In this document: positions 27,512 to 36,811 of the stretch, in pieces
Layout: each line of letters starts with the position of its first letter
Position numbering within the stretch: the first letter of the stretch is position 1
NCBI RefSeq assembly: GCF_007556815.1
Contig: NZ_CP041743.1
Coordinates: forward strand, 2,763,001-2,827,000
Source of the DNA: Paraburkholderia megapolitana
Lineage (GTDB): Bacteria > Pseudomonadota > Gammaproteobacteria > Burkholderiales > Burkholderiaceae
Length of the DNA: 64,000 nt
Reading direction: 5' to 3'
Program-made: the position numbers and the translations under genes
The notes under the pieces: generated by a model
The model's database searches: none
The model's input: the letters and a program-made list of their open reading frames with translations, nothing else
What the model was told of the DNA's origin: nothing

Positions 27512-29053
27512 ATGTTGCGCCAACCGTTCAGGCCTCGATACTCCGTTCTCCTTGCGCCTGGCCTCATCGGTCTGGAAGCACTTGGCCTCATGGCCGCGCG
27601 GAACGATGTCATGAGAGGTTGGACAGTAACGTTTCTCTTTCTGGTCGCAACAGACCTTATAGTCCTCACGTTGTGCTGCTGGAGGGCGCAGCGCGCAGTC
27701 TCTCTCCAGCGGCACTGGGTGCTGCTCGCGATCAGCGTCCTGATGGGCGCGATAGCACTCGTGCTTCGTGGCTGGATTTACCTTAGTAGTCTCTCAGCAG
27801 GTCAGCCAACCCCATTGCAGGTTGACTACACTGACTTTCTGATGATCCTGGACTATGTGCCGACTGTCATTCTCCTGTCGCATCCAAGCGGCAAGCCGTA
27901 TTTGCGTTCCTTCCTCTGGATAGACTCCATTCAGGCCGTTATCATCGCCTACCTCGTATTCGTAACGCTTTTCGACGTCGTCCCATTTACGTATATGGCG
28001 CGTCATCCTGTCTCTGGCGACGCGTTGATCGATTTCTACAATAACGTCGACATCGCCATGTGCGCGATACTCGTGTTGCGGCTGTTCGCCGCGACCACCG
28101 AGGACGAAAGGCGGTTTTATCGCCTGTTCTGCTGGTACATGTTTGTCGACACAGTCCTGATCGCTTTGCACAACAAGATTGCTGGCCAGCTGCCCTACGC
28201 CTCGTACTACGAGTTGCTGGGCGTGGTGCCCAATCTGTTTTTTTGCATCCTTGTCTTGCATTTGCCACGCGAGAGAGCCGACACCGCAAAAGCGCGATTC
28301 CCGAATAATTTCGCTGACTTTCTGAATATTGCGAGCCCAGTGATCTTTACCACCGCACTGCTGCTTATGAGCATCCAGATCGCGCGACACTACTTCGACT
28401 TCGGCGCGAGTGTGCTGGTTGCGGTCTTCGTATTGTATGGACTCCGGGTCACGGTGCTTCAGCGAAACTACGAGACGGCTCAGAGGGACTTACAGCAAGC
28501 TCGCGACAGACTCGAGGCGCTCTCGCTGACCGATGCGTTGACCGGGTTGGCAAACCGCCGTGCCTTTGACCGGACGCTCGAAACAGAGTGGCTTCGTGCG
28601 GTGCGTGCGAACCGTGCGTTGTCGCTGTTAATGATCGACATCGACCATTTCAAGGCTTTGAACGATCGCTATGGGCATCAAGCGGGCGATCGTTGTCTCG
28701 CGGAGTTTGCTCAGGCATTGCGCGCAGCGCTTCCACGCCGCACCGATCTGCTCGCACGCTATGGAGGCGAGGAATTTGCCGCGATTCTTCCCGATACAGA
28801 TCGCCTTGGCGCAAACATCGTGGCGCGCACCATGCAGGAATCTGTCAACCAGTTGCGAATCGAGAATCGGACGTCAACGGGACGCTACGCCTCCATCAGC
28901 ATTGGAATCGCAACATTTGATTCGCCACAAGGCGATACTGGCGGGTTCCTGCTACAAGCAGCGGATCGTGCGCTCTATGCGGCAAAAGAGAAGGGACGAA
29001 ATCGGATCGAAGCATATGTAGAGGATGACGTCTTCGATACGGGACTATCCTAG
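27512..29053 (+). CDS. Membrane-bound diguanylate cyclase (GGDEF)
   Basis: 513 aa. About eight hydrophobic helices occupy residues 10-320, then a coiled linker (QRDLQQARDRLEALSLTD) and a GGDEF domain. The active site is GGEEF at 418-422 and a product-inhibition I-site RRTD lies at 409-412, five residues upstream as required. The enzyme should therefore make c-di-GMP and be feedback-inhibited. No EAL domain. The membrane part does not match a MASE type I can name with certainty. It sits about 24 bp upstream of a small NTF2-fold gene. Confidence 0.9.
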   Translation: MLRQPFRPRYSVLLAPGLIGLEALGLMAARNDVMRGWTVTFLFLVATDLIVLTLCCWRAQRAVSLQRHWVLLAISVLMGAIALVLRGWIYLSSLSAGQPTPLQVDYTDFLMILDYVPTVILLSHPSGKPYLRSFLWIDSIQAVIIAYLVFVTLFDVVPFTYMARHPVSGDALIDFYNNVDIAMCAILVLRLFAATTEDERRFYRLFCWYMFVDTVLIALHNKIAGQLPYASYYELLGVVPNLFFCILVLHLPRERADTAKARFPNNFADFLNIASPVIFTTALLLMSIQIARHYFDFGASVLVAVFVLYGLRVTVLQRNYETAQRDLQQARDRLEALSLTDALTGLANRRAFDRTLETEWLRAVRANRALSLLMIDIDHFKALNDRYGHQAGDRCLAEFAQALRAALPRRTDLLARYGGEEFAAILPDTDRLGANIVARTMQESVNQLRIENRTSTGRYASISIGIATFDSPQGDTGGFLLQAADRALYAAKEKGRNRIEAYVEDDVFDTGLS

Positions 29054-29077
29054 CCATTACCCCAAACGGAGAACAAC

Positions 29078-29452
29078 ATGGAAATCCCAGATATCCATCA
29101 AGCCCTGCAGATTTACTTCGACGTCATGTACGAGTGCGATCTGGAAAAATTCGATCAGATTTTCCATCCGACCAGTTCGCTGTTCGGGATGCAAGACGGC
29201 AAATTCAGTCTGCGCCCATTTGCCCAGTATCGTGCGGAAATCGCAGTGCGCAAACCGCCTAAGAGCGTGTCGCAGCCTCGTATCGATTCCGTCCTGCAGA
29301 TCAGTGTGTTGTCGCCGGAGATGGCGTTCGCACAGGTTCGCGTGCGGATCTTCGAGAAGATCTTTATCGATAACCTCAACCTGCTGAAGTTCGATGGGAA
29401 GTGGATGATCGTGGCAAAGATCTTTCACGACGCCGAGACAGTCGCGATGTAG
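29078..29452 (+). CDS. NTF2-fold/lumazine-binding-like small protein
   Basis: 124 aa cone-shaped NTF2-like fold (SnoaL/putative lumazine-binding group): N-terminal helix IHQALQIYFDVMYECDLEKF, then strands ending in NLLKFDGKWMIVAKIFH. GGAG ribosome site upstream. Such proteins bind small ligands or act as isomerases; no catalytic set is obvious. Close behind the diguanylate cyclase gene on the same strand, hence probably one transcript. Confidence 0.8.
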   Translation: MEIPDIHQALQIYFDVMYECDLEKFDQIFHPTSSLFGMQDGKFSLRPFAQYRAEIAVRKPPKSVSQPRIDSVLQISVLSPEMAFAQVRVRIFEKIFIDNLNLLKFDGKWMIVAKIFHDAETVAM

Positions 29453-29455
29453 AAC

Positions 29456-30949
29456 TCACAGCAAGACGACACCAGGCCGCAACTTCTCATAGCGCAACTG
29501 CCGCAGGTCCGCGATGTTGACGCCGGAAGCGGCCACCATCAGGATCTCGTCGGCGAGCGCGGCAAAGTCGGCGCGAAAATGCACCGAGCTTTTCAGCACG
29601 AGGATGCGGTAATCAGCAGGATTCGCGCCGACATGGCGGAACATCGCCTGATCGGCGGCCTGCTGTTTACGGCTCGACACCACGATATCGATACCTTGCG
29701 GGCCGCCGCAACGCACACGCACCATTGGCCCGAGGTCCATCTGGCAGCCCAGGTAGAACGGCCCGGTGCCGATAAAACGACCGTTGCCGAGCCCCAGCAC
29801 CTCGAACGGTCCTTGTAGCGGCGGCGCACCGCCTTCCGCGCTTGAACTACTGCTCGAACCGCCTAACGACACATCGATAACCGCTCCGATACCCGCCCGC
29901 GTCGCCGCCTCGGCGAACACTGCATCGCACACTACACCGGCGCACACGTGCTGCGCGTTTTGCCGTAGTAATTCGTGCAGCAGATCGGTGGTATTGCCCG
30001 CACCGCCGCCGCCTGGATTGTCGTGCGTGTCGGCGAGGATCACACGTCCCGTATCAACCCGCCGCGTGTGCGTGAGCGCATGTTCGACGGCTACGGCAGG
30101 CGCATGCAGACACCCGCCGAACGCCGCCTGACTCGCAAGCACCGCTTCGGTCAGTTGCTCAACCGCAATATCGAGCGCAACCGGATCGCTGCCATACGCA
30201 ATCACGCTCGGACCGCTGTAGTAGATATCGGCGAGCGGGAAACCTGGCACGAAATCGATCGTCGCAACGCGCTCCGACTCGAGCGATTCGCTGAGCGCGA
30301 CCAGGCCGCACATCGGTTCACTCAACGTGCTTTGCCATGGCATCGGAATCAGAAACGGCAACTGACGATAGCGCTTCCCGAGCACGTCACCCTGAAGCAG
30401 CCGGTCGAGCAGCACGCATGCGCGTCGCCCGGTCCGCGCCATGTCGACATGCGGATAGGTGCGATACGCGACGAAGCCACTCGCGTGCTCGATCATCGTC
30501 GGCGTGATGTTCGCGTGAAAGTCGAGTGCGGCGACAATCGGCATTGCGTCGCCGACACGTTCGCGCAAGCGCCGCAGCAGTTCGCCCTCGCCGTCCTGCA
30601 GATGCTCGGTCACCATCGCACCATGCAGATCGAGAAACAAAGCATCGAGCGGTCCGGCATCGCGGATCATCCGGTCGAGCATGAAGGCGATCGCTTCGAA
30701 CGCGTCGTCGGTGACAACGCCGCATGGGTTCGCGGAAGCCCACAGCAACGGGACCAGTTGATGTGCATCCCGCGCTGCCTCGATGAAACCATCGATCGCC
30801 AGGTTCACGCCCGCCACCGCGTCGAACATCTCGGCGCCGACCAGCAATCCTGGCCACGCGTCGGCTTCGACGAACGTGCTAAAGCGCGCGCGGCTCGACG
30901 CGAAGGTATTCGTCTCGTGCAAGAAGCCCGCGATCCCGATCCTTGCCAC
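29456..30949 (-). CDS. M81-family metallopeptidase (MlrC/microcystinase C-like)
   Basis: 497 aa. N-terminal motif FLHETNTF (HETN), then DLHGAM, ALDFHANIT and ADTHDNPGGGG, the features of the MlrC family of putative zinc hydrolases of small peptides or amides. GTG start at 30949 with GGGAG at 5 nt. Last gene of a four-gene operon with a glutamine-synthetase-like ligase, ALDH and iron-ADH, 27 bp after the ADH gene. Context suggests it hydrolyses an amide in a nitrogen-scavenging pathway, not cyanotoxins. Its stop is only 3 bp from the convergent NTF2-like gene's stop. Confidence 0.85.
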   Translation of the reverse strand: MARIGIAGFLHETNTFASSRARFSTFVEADAWPGLLVGAEMFDAVAGVNLAIDGFIEAARDAHQLVPLLWASANPCGVVTDDAFEAIAFMLDRMIRDAGPLDALFLDLHGAMVTEHLQDGEGELLRRLRERVGDAMPIVAALDFHANITPTMIEHASGFVAYRTYPHVDMARTGRRACVLLDRLLQGDVLGKRYRQLPFLIPMPWQSTLSEPMCGLVALSESLESERVATIDFVPGFPLADIYYSGPSVIAYGSDPVALDIAVEQLTEAVLASQAAFGGCLHAPAVAVEHALTHTRRVDTGRVILADTHDNPGGGGAGNTTDLLHELLRQNAQHVCAGVVCDAVFAEAATRAGIGAVIDVSLGGSSSSSSAEGGAPPLQGPFEVLGLGNGRFIGTGPFYLGCQMDLGPMVRVRCGGPQGIDIVVSSRKQQAADQAMFRHVGANPADYRILVLKSSVHFRADFAALADEILMVAASGVNIADLRQLRYEKLRPGVVLL

Positions 30950-30976
30950 ACGATCTCCCGATAAGCGCTAGCGATA

Positions 30977-32140
30977 TCACAACGACCCGTTCACCGCCGC
31001 GACGAAAATCTCGCTGTACTCGTCGGCGGTGAACTGGATCGGATTGGTGCCGGACGAGCCGTCGGCTACCGCCATTGCACCGACCTTCGCTGCCTGGCCG
31101 GCGTCGATGCCGATTTCCTGCAACGTGTGCGGAATCTCGAGCGTGTCGCGCATCGACAGTACCCAGTCGAGAAACGTGCCGAACGACGGCGAAGCAAGTT
31201 CGAGGTAGCGTGCAAGCAATTCGATGCGTTCGGCGATGACGGACTCGTTGGCCTTGAGCACGTAAGGCATCAGGATCGCGTTCAGCAGGCCGTGATGCGC
31301 GTCGTACAGCGCACCGAGCGGATGCGCGAGCGCATGCATGCCGCCGAGCCCGCGTTGAAACGCCGTAGCGCCCATGCTGGAGGCAACCAGCATCTGCAGA
31401 CGCGCGTCGAGATCGCGACCGTCCCTGACCGCGCGCGGCAGGAACTGCTTGATGAGCCGGATGCCTTCGACGGCGATCCCTGCCGCCATCGGGTGATAGA
31501 ACGGCGAGCAATATGCTTCGAGGTTGTGCGACAGCGCATCCATGCCGGTCGCGGCTGTTAGCTTCGCCGGCAGACCGACGGTCAACTCAGGGTCGAGAAT
31601 GACGATCGCCGGCAACATGCGCGCGTGAAAGATGATGCGCTTCACGTGCGCGCTGTCGTCGGTGATCACCGAGGCGCGGCCGACCTCCGAGCCGGTCCCG
31701 GCCGTCGTCGGCACCGCGACGACCGGGGCCATGCCAGCCACGTTCACGCGCAGATAGTTGTCGCCGACGTCCTCGAAGTCCCATAGCGGACGATCCTGAC
31801 CGACCATCAGCGCGACGGCCTTGGCCGCATCCAGTGCGGAGCCGCCACCGAAGGCGATCACGCCGTCGTGGCCACCGGCCTTATAGGCCGCCACGCCGTC
31901 TTCGACATTCTTGCCGGTCGGATTGCCCTTGATCTGGTGAAACAGCCCGCTTTCGAGGCCATCGGCGCGGCACTGTTGCAGCACATCGTTGATGAGCGGC
32001 AGCGATGCGAGCCCCGGATCGGTGATCAGCAGCGGCTTGCGCATGCCGAGGCTCTTGCACCATTGCGACAGTTCGCGGACACGGCCCGCGCCGACCTTGA
32101 CCGCGGTCGGGTAATTCCAGTTTGCTGACGGAAGTGACAT
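30977..32140 (-). CDS. Iron-containing alcohol dehydrogenase
   Basis: 387 aa, group III Fe-dependent ADH. NAD-binding glycines in FGGGSALDAAKA (about 97-108) and metal-site regions GMDALSHNLEAY and HALAHPLGALYDAHHG are clear. AGGAATCCCC precedes the ATG. Oxidises or reduces an alcohol/aldehyde pair; the neighbouring ALDH probably takes the aldehyde on. The substrate is unknown. Confidence 0.9.
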   Translation of the reverse strand: MSLPSANWNYPTAVKVGAGRVRELSQWCKSLGMRKPLLITDPGLASLPLINDVLQQCRADGLESGLFHQIKGNPTGKNVEDGVAAYKAGGHDGVIAFGGGSALDAAKAVALMVGQDRPLWDFEDVGDNYLRVNVAGMAPVVAVPTTAGTGSEVGRASVITDDSAHVKRIIFHARMLPAIVILDPELTVGLPAKLTAATGMDALSHNLEAYCSPFYHPMAAGIAVEGIRLIKQFLPRAVRDGRDLDARLQMLVASSMGATAFQRGLGGMHALAHPLGALYDAHHGLLNAILMPYVLKANESVIAERIELLARYLELASPSFGTFLDWVLSMRDTLEIPHTLQEIGIDAGQAAKVGAMAVADGSSGTNPIQFTADEYSEIFVAAVNGSL

Positions 32141-32173
32141 GGGGATTCCTTCGATGGCGCTCAGAGTGGCGCT

Positions 32174-33565
32174 TTAAATACGTGTTTTCAGATGAAACGA
32201 CTTCGGCCGCGTCAGATGTTCGTAGCCGATCGCCGACAGTGTCGCGCCGCGCCCGGTCTGCTTCACACCGGTCCACGCCAGCGCCGGGTCGAGATAGTCG
32301 CAACGGTTCATAAAGAAGGTGCCGGTTTCCACACGGCGACCGATCGACAGCGCCGCGTCTTCATCGGTGGTGAAAACGGCGGCGGTCAAACCGTAAGGGC
32401 TATCGTTCATCAGTTCGATCGCGTGCTCGTCGCCCGATACCGGCATGATGCCGACCACCGGCCCGAAGCATTCGTCGTTCATCAGTTTCATGCCGTGATT
32501 CACATCGACGAACACGCCCGGCGCCACATACGGCGTCCCGGCTCGCGACAAGCCGAACTGCGCTTCATCGATCAGATTGCGTGCGCCTTTCGCCAGCGCT
32601 TCGCCGACAATCGTACGGACCTCGTCGGCTGCGGCTGTGCGTACAACCGGACCGAGCGTGGTGTCCGCATCGAGCGGATTGCCGAGCACGTACTGCTTCG
32701 TCAGCGCAACCGCGCGCTCGACGAAATCGTCGTACAGCGCCTGCGCTACGTAGATGCGTTGAATGCCGCAGCACGACTGCCCCGAGTTGAAGAACGCGCC
32801 GTCCACCAGCGTCTCCACTGCGTGATCGAGCTGCGCGTCGGCGCGCACGTAGGCCGGATCGTTGCCACCCAGCTCCAGCCCGACGCCGATAAAGCGCCCC
32901 GCCGATGCTTCCTCGACCGAGCGGCCGCCACGCACCGAACCGGTAAAGGCGACGAAGCCGATCTCGTCCGCGCGAATCAGCCGTTGTACGCGCTCATGAT
33001 CGAGATGCAGATACTGGAACACTCCTTCGGGCACACCGGCCGCGACGAACGCCTGATAGATCAGTTCGGCGCATAGCGGTGTCTGATCCGAGTGCTTGAG
33101 GATCACCGTATTACCCGCCAGCAGCGCCGGCACGATGCTGTTCACCGCTGTCAGCAGCGGGTAGTTCCATGGTGCGATCGTCAGCACCACGCCGACCGGG
33201 TCGCGCGCAATAAAGCGCGTAAAACCATCTTGCGGCGCGACCTGCACTGGCTTCAGCGATTCTTCGGCAATCGCGATCATGTGCCGCGCACGCGCCGCGA
33301 AACCTTCCACTTCACCGGGCGTATAGCGCAGCGGTCGTCCCATCTGCCGCGTGATCGCCTCGGCAATCGCGGCCTTGTTCGCGACGAAGTGCTCGACCGC
33401 GCTGCCAATCACCGCCATCCGTTCCTTCAACGGTACGTCGCGCCACGCCTTCTGTGCGGACTGGGCGCGCTGCAGTGTCTGCGCGATCTGCGACTCGCTC
33501 GCATACGGACGACGCACGTATTCGCTGCCGTCGATCGGACTAAGGGTTATCAGTTCCTGTTTCAT
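32174..33565 (-). CDS. Aldehyde dehydrogenase family protein
   Basis: 463 aa NAD(P)-dependent ALDH. Catalytic Cys in FFNSGQSCCG (about 265-275), general-base Glu in ELGGNDP (about 232), NAD-binding segment FTGSVRGG. Slightly shorter than the 480-500 aa norm. It follows the ligase by 13 bp and precedes the ADH by 33 bp. Probably converts an aminated or gamma-glutamylated aldehyde to an acid, by analogy to PuuC after PuuA; this is inference. Confidence 0.9.
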   Translation of the reverse strand: MKQELITLSPIDGSEYVRRPYASESQIAQTLQRAQSAQKAWRDVPLKERMAVIGSAVEHFVANKAAIAEAITRQMGRPLRYTPGEVEGFAARARHMIAIAEESLKPVQVAPQDGFTRFIARDPVGVVLTIAPWNYPLLTAVNSIVPALLAGNTVILKHSDQTPLCAELIYQAFVAAGVPEGVFQYLHLDHERVQRLIRADEIGFVAFTGSVRGGRSVEEASAGRFIGVGLELGGNDPAYVRADAQLDHAVETLVDGAFFNSGQSCCGIQRIYVAQALYDDFVERAVALTKQYVLGNPLDADTTLGPVVRTAAADEVRTIVGEALAKGARNLIDEAQFGLSRAGTPYVAPGVFVDVNHGMKLMNDECFGPVVGIMPVSGDEHAIELMNDSPYGLTAAVFTTDEDAALSIGRRVETGTFFMNRCDYLDPALAWTGVKQTGRGATLSAIGYEHLTRPKSFHLKTRI

Positions 33566-33578
33566 GAGTAGAGTCGCT

Positions 33579-34988
33579 TCAGATGATTTCGAAGTAGCGG
33601 GCCAGTTCCCAATCGGTCACGTGCCTACGGAATTGACGATCTTCCCATTCGCGGGTGGCCGCGAAATGTTCGACGAACGCTGCGCCGAACAAAGTCTGCG
33701 CCGCCTGCGACTGACGCAGCCGCTGCGCCGATTCCCACAGCGTGCACGGCAGCTTCAGATGATCGGGAAAAGTTTGTGTATACGCGTTGCCCGTGACGAT
33801 CGTGTCGGGCTCGAGCGCCTGCTCGATGCCGTACAGGCCGGCACCCAGTGCGGCGGCCAGCGCGATGTAGGGATTGGCATCGGCGGAACCGATGCGCACC
33901 TCGATGCGCTGCGATTTCTCCGAGCCCGGGATCAACCGCAACGCGGTGGTCCGGTTCTCGACGCCCCAGGTTGCATCGAGCGGCGCCCAGTAGCCGGGCA
34001 CGAGCCGTGAATAACTGTTCACCGTCTGCGCGTACATCGCCATGAATTCGGGCAGATAGCGCTGCACGCCCGCCATGAATGCGCCCTGCCGCACGCTCAT
34101 GTTGTGGGGGCGGCTAGCGTCGTGGAACACCGACTCGCCGGTGCGCGCATCGCGCAGCGACAAATGGATATGACCGCTTTGCCCCGGGTATTCGTGCGAC
34201 CACTTCGCCATGAAGGTCGCCATCAGTTGATTCTTCTGTGCAAGGGCCTTCGTGAAAGTCTTGAACAGCATCGCCTTGTCGGCAGCATCGGCGGCGTTAT
34301 CGACGGCGATTGCGGCTTCGAGAACGCCCGGGCCAGTTTCGGTGTGCAGCCCTTCGATCGCCATGTCCATCTGCTCGCACATATCGAGCAACTGCCTGTA
34401 GAAATCGCCTTCGACCGTGCTGCGCAACACCGAGTAACCGAAGTTGCCCGGCGTCCAGGTCTTCAGGTTGCGGTAGTTCTTCTCGCGGATCGAGTGCGGT
34501 GTTTCCTCGAACATGAAGAATTCGTATTCGAGCGCGGCGAACGCGTCGAAGCCCATGTCCGCGGCACGCTTGAGCACGCGATGCAACAGCCTGCGCGGAC
34601 ACACCGGTTCGGCGTCGCCGGTGAATTCGGCGAGGAAGAACAGCATGTCTTCGCCGTCGCCCGGCTCGAGCGGCAGACGCCGGCAACTCTCGGGCACGAT
34701 GCGCACCATCGCGTCCGGATAAGCCGTATGCCATCCGGTGTAGCGCGTGTTGTCGTACATCTGGTCGTCCAGATCCCAGCCCAGCACGACGTTGCAGAAG
34801 CCGAAGCCGGCCTTCAACGCGCCGAGGAACTTGTCCTTGCGCAGATACTTGCCACGCAGGACTCCGTCGATATCCGACATGCCGACCTTGATATGCGTCA
34901 GACGGCTCGCCTCCACCAGGCGCATGGCGTCCTCCGCCGTTTTGATCGCCCGTTCGGGCCTCGCGTGCTCATTGGCGTGCTGATTCAT
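33579..34988 (-). CDS. Glutamine-synthetase-family ligase (gamma-glutamyl-amine synthetase-like)
   Basis: 469 aa GSIII/PuuA-like protein. Metal and glutamate-site motifs visible: ALEYEFFMFEE, HTETGPGVLEAA, GHIHLSL (GS ATP-metal site His) and NPYIALAAALGAGL. First gene of the operon with ALDH, iron-ADH and M81 peptidase. In PuuA-type pathways such a ligase gamma-glutamylates an amine before oxidation. The lack of adjacent PuuB-type oxidase and PuuD-type hydrolase suggests another amine or alcohol-amine substrate. Confidence 0.85.
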   Translation of the reverse strand: MNQHANEHARPERAIKTAEDAMRLVEASRLTHIKVGMSDIDGVLRGKYLRKDKFLGALKAGFGFCNVVLGWDLDDQMYDNTRYTGWHTAYPDAMVRIVPESCRRLPLEPGDGEDMLFFLAEFTGDAEPVCPRRLLHRVLKRAADMGFDAFAALEYEFFMFEETPHSIREKNYRNLKTWTPGNFGYSVLRSTVEGDFYRQLLDMCEQMDMAIEGLHTETGPGVLEAAIAVDNAADAADKAMLFKTFTKALAQKNQLMATFMAKWSHEYPGQSGHIHLSLRDARTGESVFHDASRPHNMSVRQGAFMAGVQRYLPEFMAMYAQTVNSYSRLVPGYWAPLDATWGVENRTTALRLIPGSEKSQRIEVRIGSADANPYIALAAALGAGLYGIEQALEPDTIVTGNAYTQTFPDHLKLPCTLWESAQRLRQSQAAQTLFGAAFVEHFAATREWEDRQFRRHVTDWELARYFEII

Positions 34989-35274
34989 GAACAGTCTCCG
35001 GATAGTGTCTTTCTTGTCGAATGTGGGTGCTGCATGGCCGGCGAGCGCTCATCGTAGAAACGGGCCATATCCGCTTCAACAACAATCAGTATCGGTTATG
35101 GAGAGGATCGCATTGCGTAATACTCGTAGTCCGCCGCCGCTTTGAGCCCCCGCCGAACCCCGTATCCCCTGGCCGAACGACCGCGCGCCGCGCCCATTCA
35201 GGGAAAATATCGGCTCGTCCCGCAGCGGCCGCAACCCTCGCGACAATACGCTTTCCACCCTACAGGAGGGAGAC

Positions 35275-35805
35275 ATGGCAAACAGCCAGATTGAGCAAAA
35301 ACGCATCCCCTTCGCCTTTCTGGCGGTCGGCATCATGTTTTCGGTGATCGGTGTGGGGCTGCTGGGCGCCGCGATTTCGATCTTCCGGCATCAATACAGG
35401 CCGTCGACTCCGCTCATGATCCTGGTGGGGTTCAGCTGGGCACTGTTCGCGATGGTGATCTCGATGCTGCTGGCGCTGCCCGGCGCGAAGGCGAGCGGTC
35501 GGACGCGGCGGCGCACGGGCACCGTATCCACCGCCGATCCTTATCCTCTACCCGGTCAGACGCTGCCCGGTGTGACGGGACCCGGTGTCGAGATCGAGAG
35601 CGAAGCGACGCTCACGGCACGCAGCCCGCTGCCCGCGCTCTGGCTCGGCGTCGCGTCGATCGGGCTGGCCGCAGTGTCGGTACTGTTTTACGTCGACGGT
35701 CGGGCAACGGGTCTCGGCACCCTGATCGGCCTGACCCTCGCGTTTTTCATCATGAGCTGGGCCACGAAAGCATGGCCCCGCGCCCGTTCCGAAACGCAGG
35801 AATGA
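35275..35805 (+). CDS. Small membrane protein of unknown function
   Basis: 176 aa; about four transmembrane helices (residues 12-35, 47-67, 122-140, 148-164) around a Pro/Gly-rich loop (PYPLPGQTLPGVTGPG). Strong AGGAGGGAGAC ribosome site before the ATG. Not recognised as a named family. Stands alone between the catabolic operon (divergent) and the long region before rhlA. Confidence 0.7.
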   Translation: MANSQIEQKRIPFAFLAVGIMFSVIGVGLLGAAISIFRHQYRPSTPLMILVGFSWALFAMVISMLLALPGAKASGRTRRRTGTVSTADPYPLPGQTLPGVTGPGVEIESEATLTARSPLPALWLGVASIGLAAVSVLFYVDGRATGLGTLIGLTLAFFIMSWATKAWPRARSETQE

Positions 35806-36168
35806 GCAGGGTAAGCGTCTCGTCATGCACCTGGCTGTCGTGGTCCCCTTCATTTGCCTGACGCTGGGCCACGACCGGTAGAGCGGTTTACCTGGCTCAT
35901 AACGGCCCACTACCCGGGATACCTTCTCTCGACACCTTCGCCCCGGCCCGTGCCCGAACACTGTGCGACAGGCACCGTCGCGGCGCATGCGGAAGACTCG
36001 CACAAGGTGCAATATAAATTCGTAAAATCGTTATATCTTTGATAATACATCGAGATAAATTTATGCAAATTCAATTGAATAAAAAACCATAATTCGCCAA
36101 AAACCTCCCATTCACCCTGAAAATGATTCGATCGGTAAATTCAAACGCCCGCCGTCCCCTCGAAGCCC

Positions 36169-36196
36169 TCGCCGACAGCCGCTCGCCTGTCGGCGA
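36169..36196. other. Hairpin, 10-bp stem
   Basis: Perfect arms TCGCCGACAG / CTGTCGGCGA with an eight-base loop. No U-tract on either strand, so not a standard terminator. Role unknown. Confidence 0.35.
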
Positions 36197-36674
36197 CGAA
36201 CAGAAGACCGCCCACTGCAAGCGCCGCCCGCGGTGTGCCCGCTCATCTGCACGCGTCGAGAAACGGCGGTCGCCCGAATGCGCCCGGCGCCGTTCCGACA
36301 AACATGTCATCGCGCGCATATGAGTTGCCCGGCTTAGCATATTAGCTATAGCCGGTGCGGTTCTCCGCAGTTTGCCCAGTTCACCCGCCGGCCACCCACA
36401 CGCCGCAACAGCCCACTCACGATCACGTTACATGGACATGAACGCCACTCAGGCCAGGCAAAAACTGTGGCGTAAACACAGCGCCTGCGCACAACGAATG
36501 CACCTTCCTGTCGCGGCCAGGCGCCCTGCATTAGTGCTGGACATGGGCCATCGAGTCACTTTGATTAAATTTATGCATCTTGTTTAATTTCCCAACGAAT
36601 ACCCATGTCTGGATGGATTTTATTTACTTTTATCTTGCGTTTACCCATTTCGCCAGACTATATTCACACCAACA

Positions 36675-36693
36675 GCATTGCACTGCACAATGC
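36675..36693. promoter_or_regulatory. 19-bp imperfect dyad upstream of rhlA
   Basis: GCATTGCACTGCACAATGC, with six-base perfect outer arms, 118 bp upstream of the rhlA start. In rhamnolipid producers the rhl operon is usually quorum-regulated through a lux-box-like dyad; this is the best dyad in the likely promoter but does not match the canonical lux box (CTG-N10-CAG). Confidence 0.35.
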
Positions 36694-36811
36694 AACTGAT
36701 TAGTTCAGCTTTTAAATGCGGTGCGCATTGCTTTCCCCGATGTCGCCGCTCGAGGTCGCGCGTCCTGGCGTGACGGTGAATCGTTTTGTCTTCCGGAATG
36801 TGGAGATGGAC

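Larger units (their letters stand above)
35806..36811. other. 1-kb non-coding region upstream of the rhamnolipid operon
   Basis: No credible gene. It contains an AT-rich block (36010-36110) with a 12-bp palindrome ATTCAATTGAAT at 36069-36080, a GC-rich hairpin (36169-36196) and a second AT-rich block (36560-36720) next to rhlA that should hold the operon promoter. Unusually long leader for this gene-dense window. Confidence 0.5.

Noticed and set aside
26345-27715. 456-aa minus-strand frame opposite the LysR regulator at 26.5 kb
   Set aside because: Arg/Gln/His-rich antisense translation with no domain; the plus-strand frame is a standard LysR protein.
36071-36587. Small open frames in the rhlA upstream region
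   Set aside because: Low-complexity Arg/Ser/Ala composition, no ribosome sites, overlapping frames on both strands.
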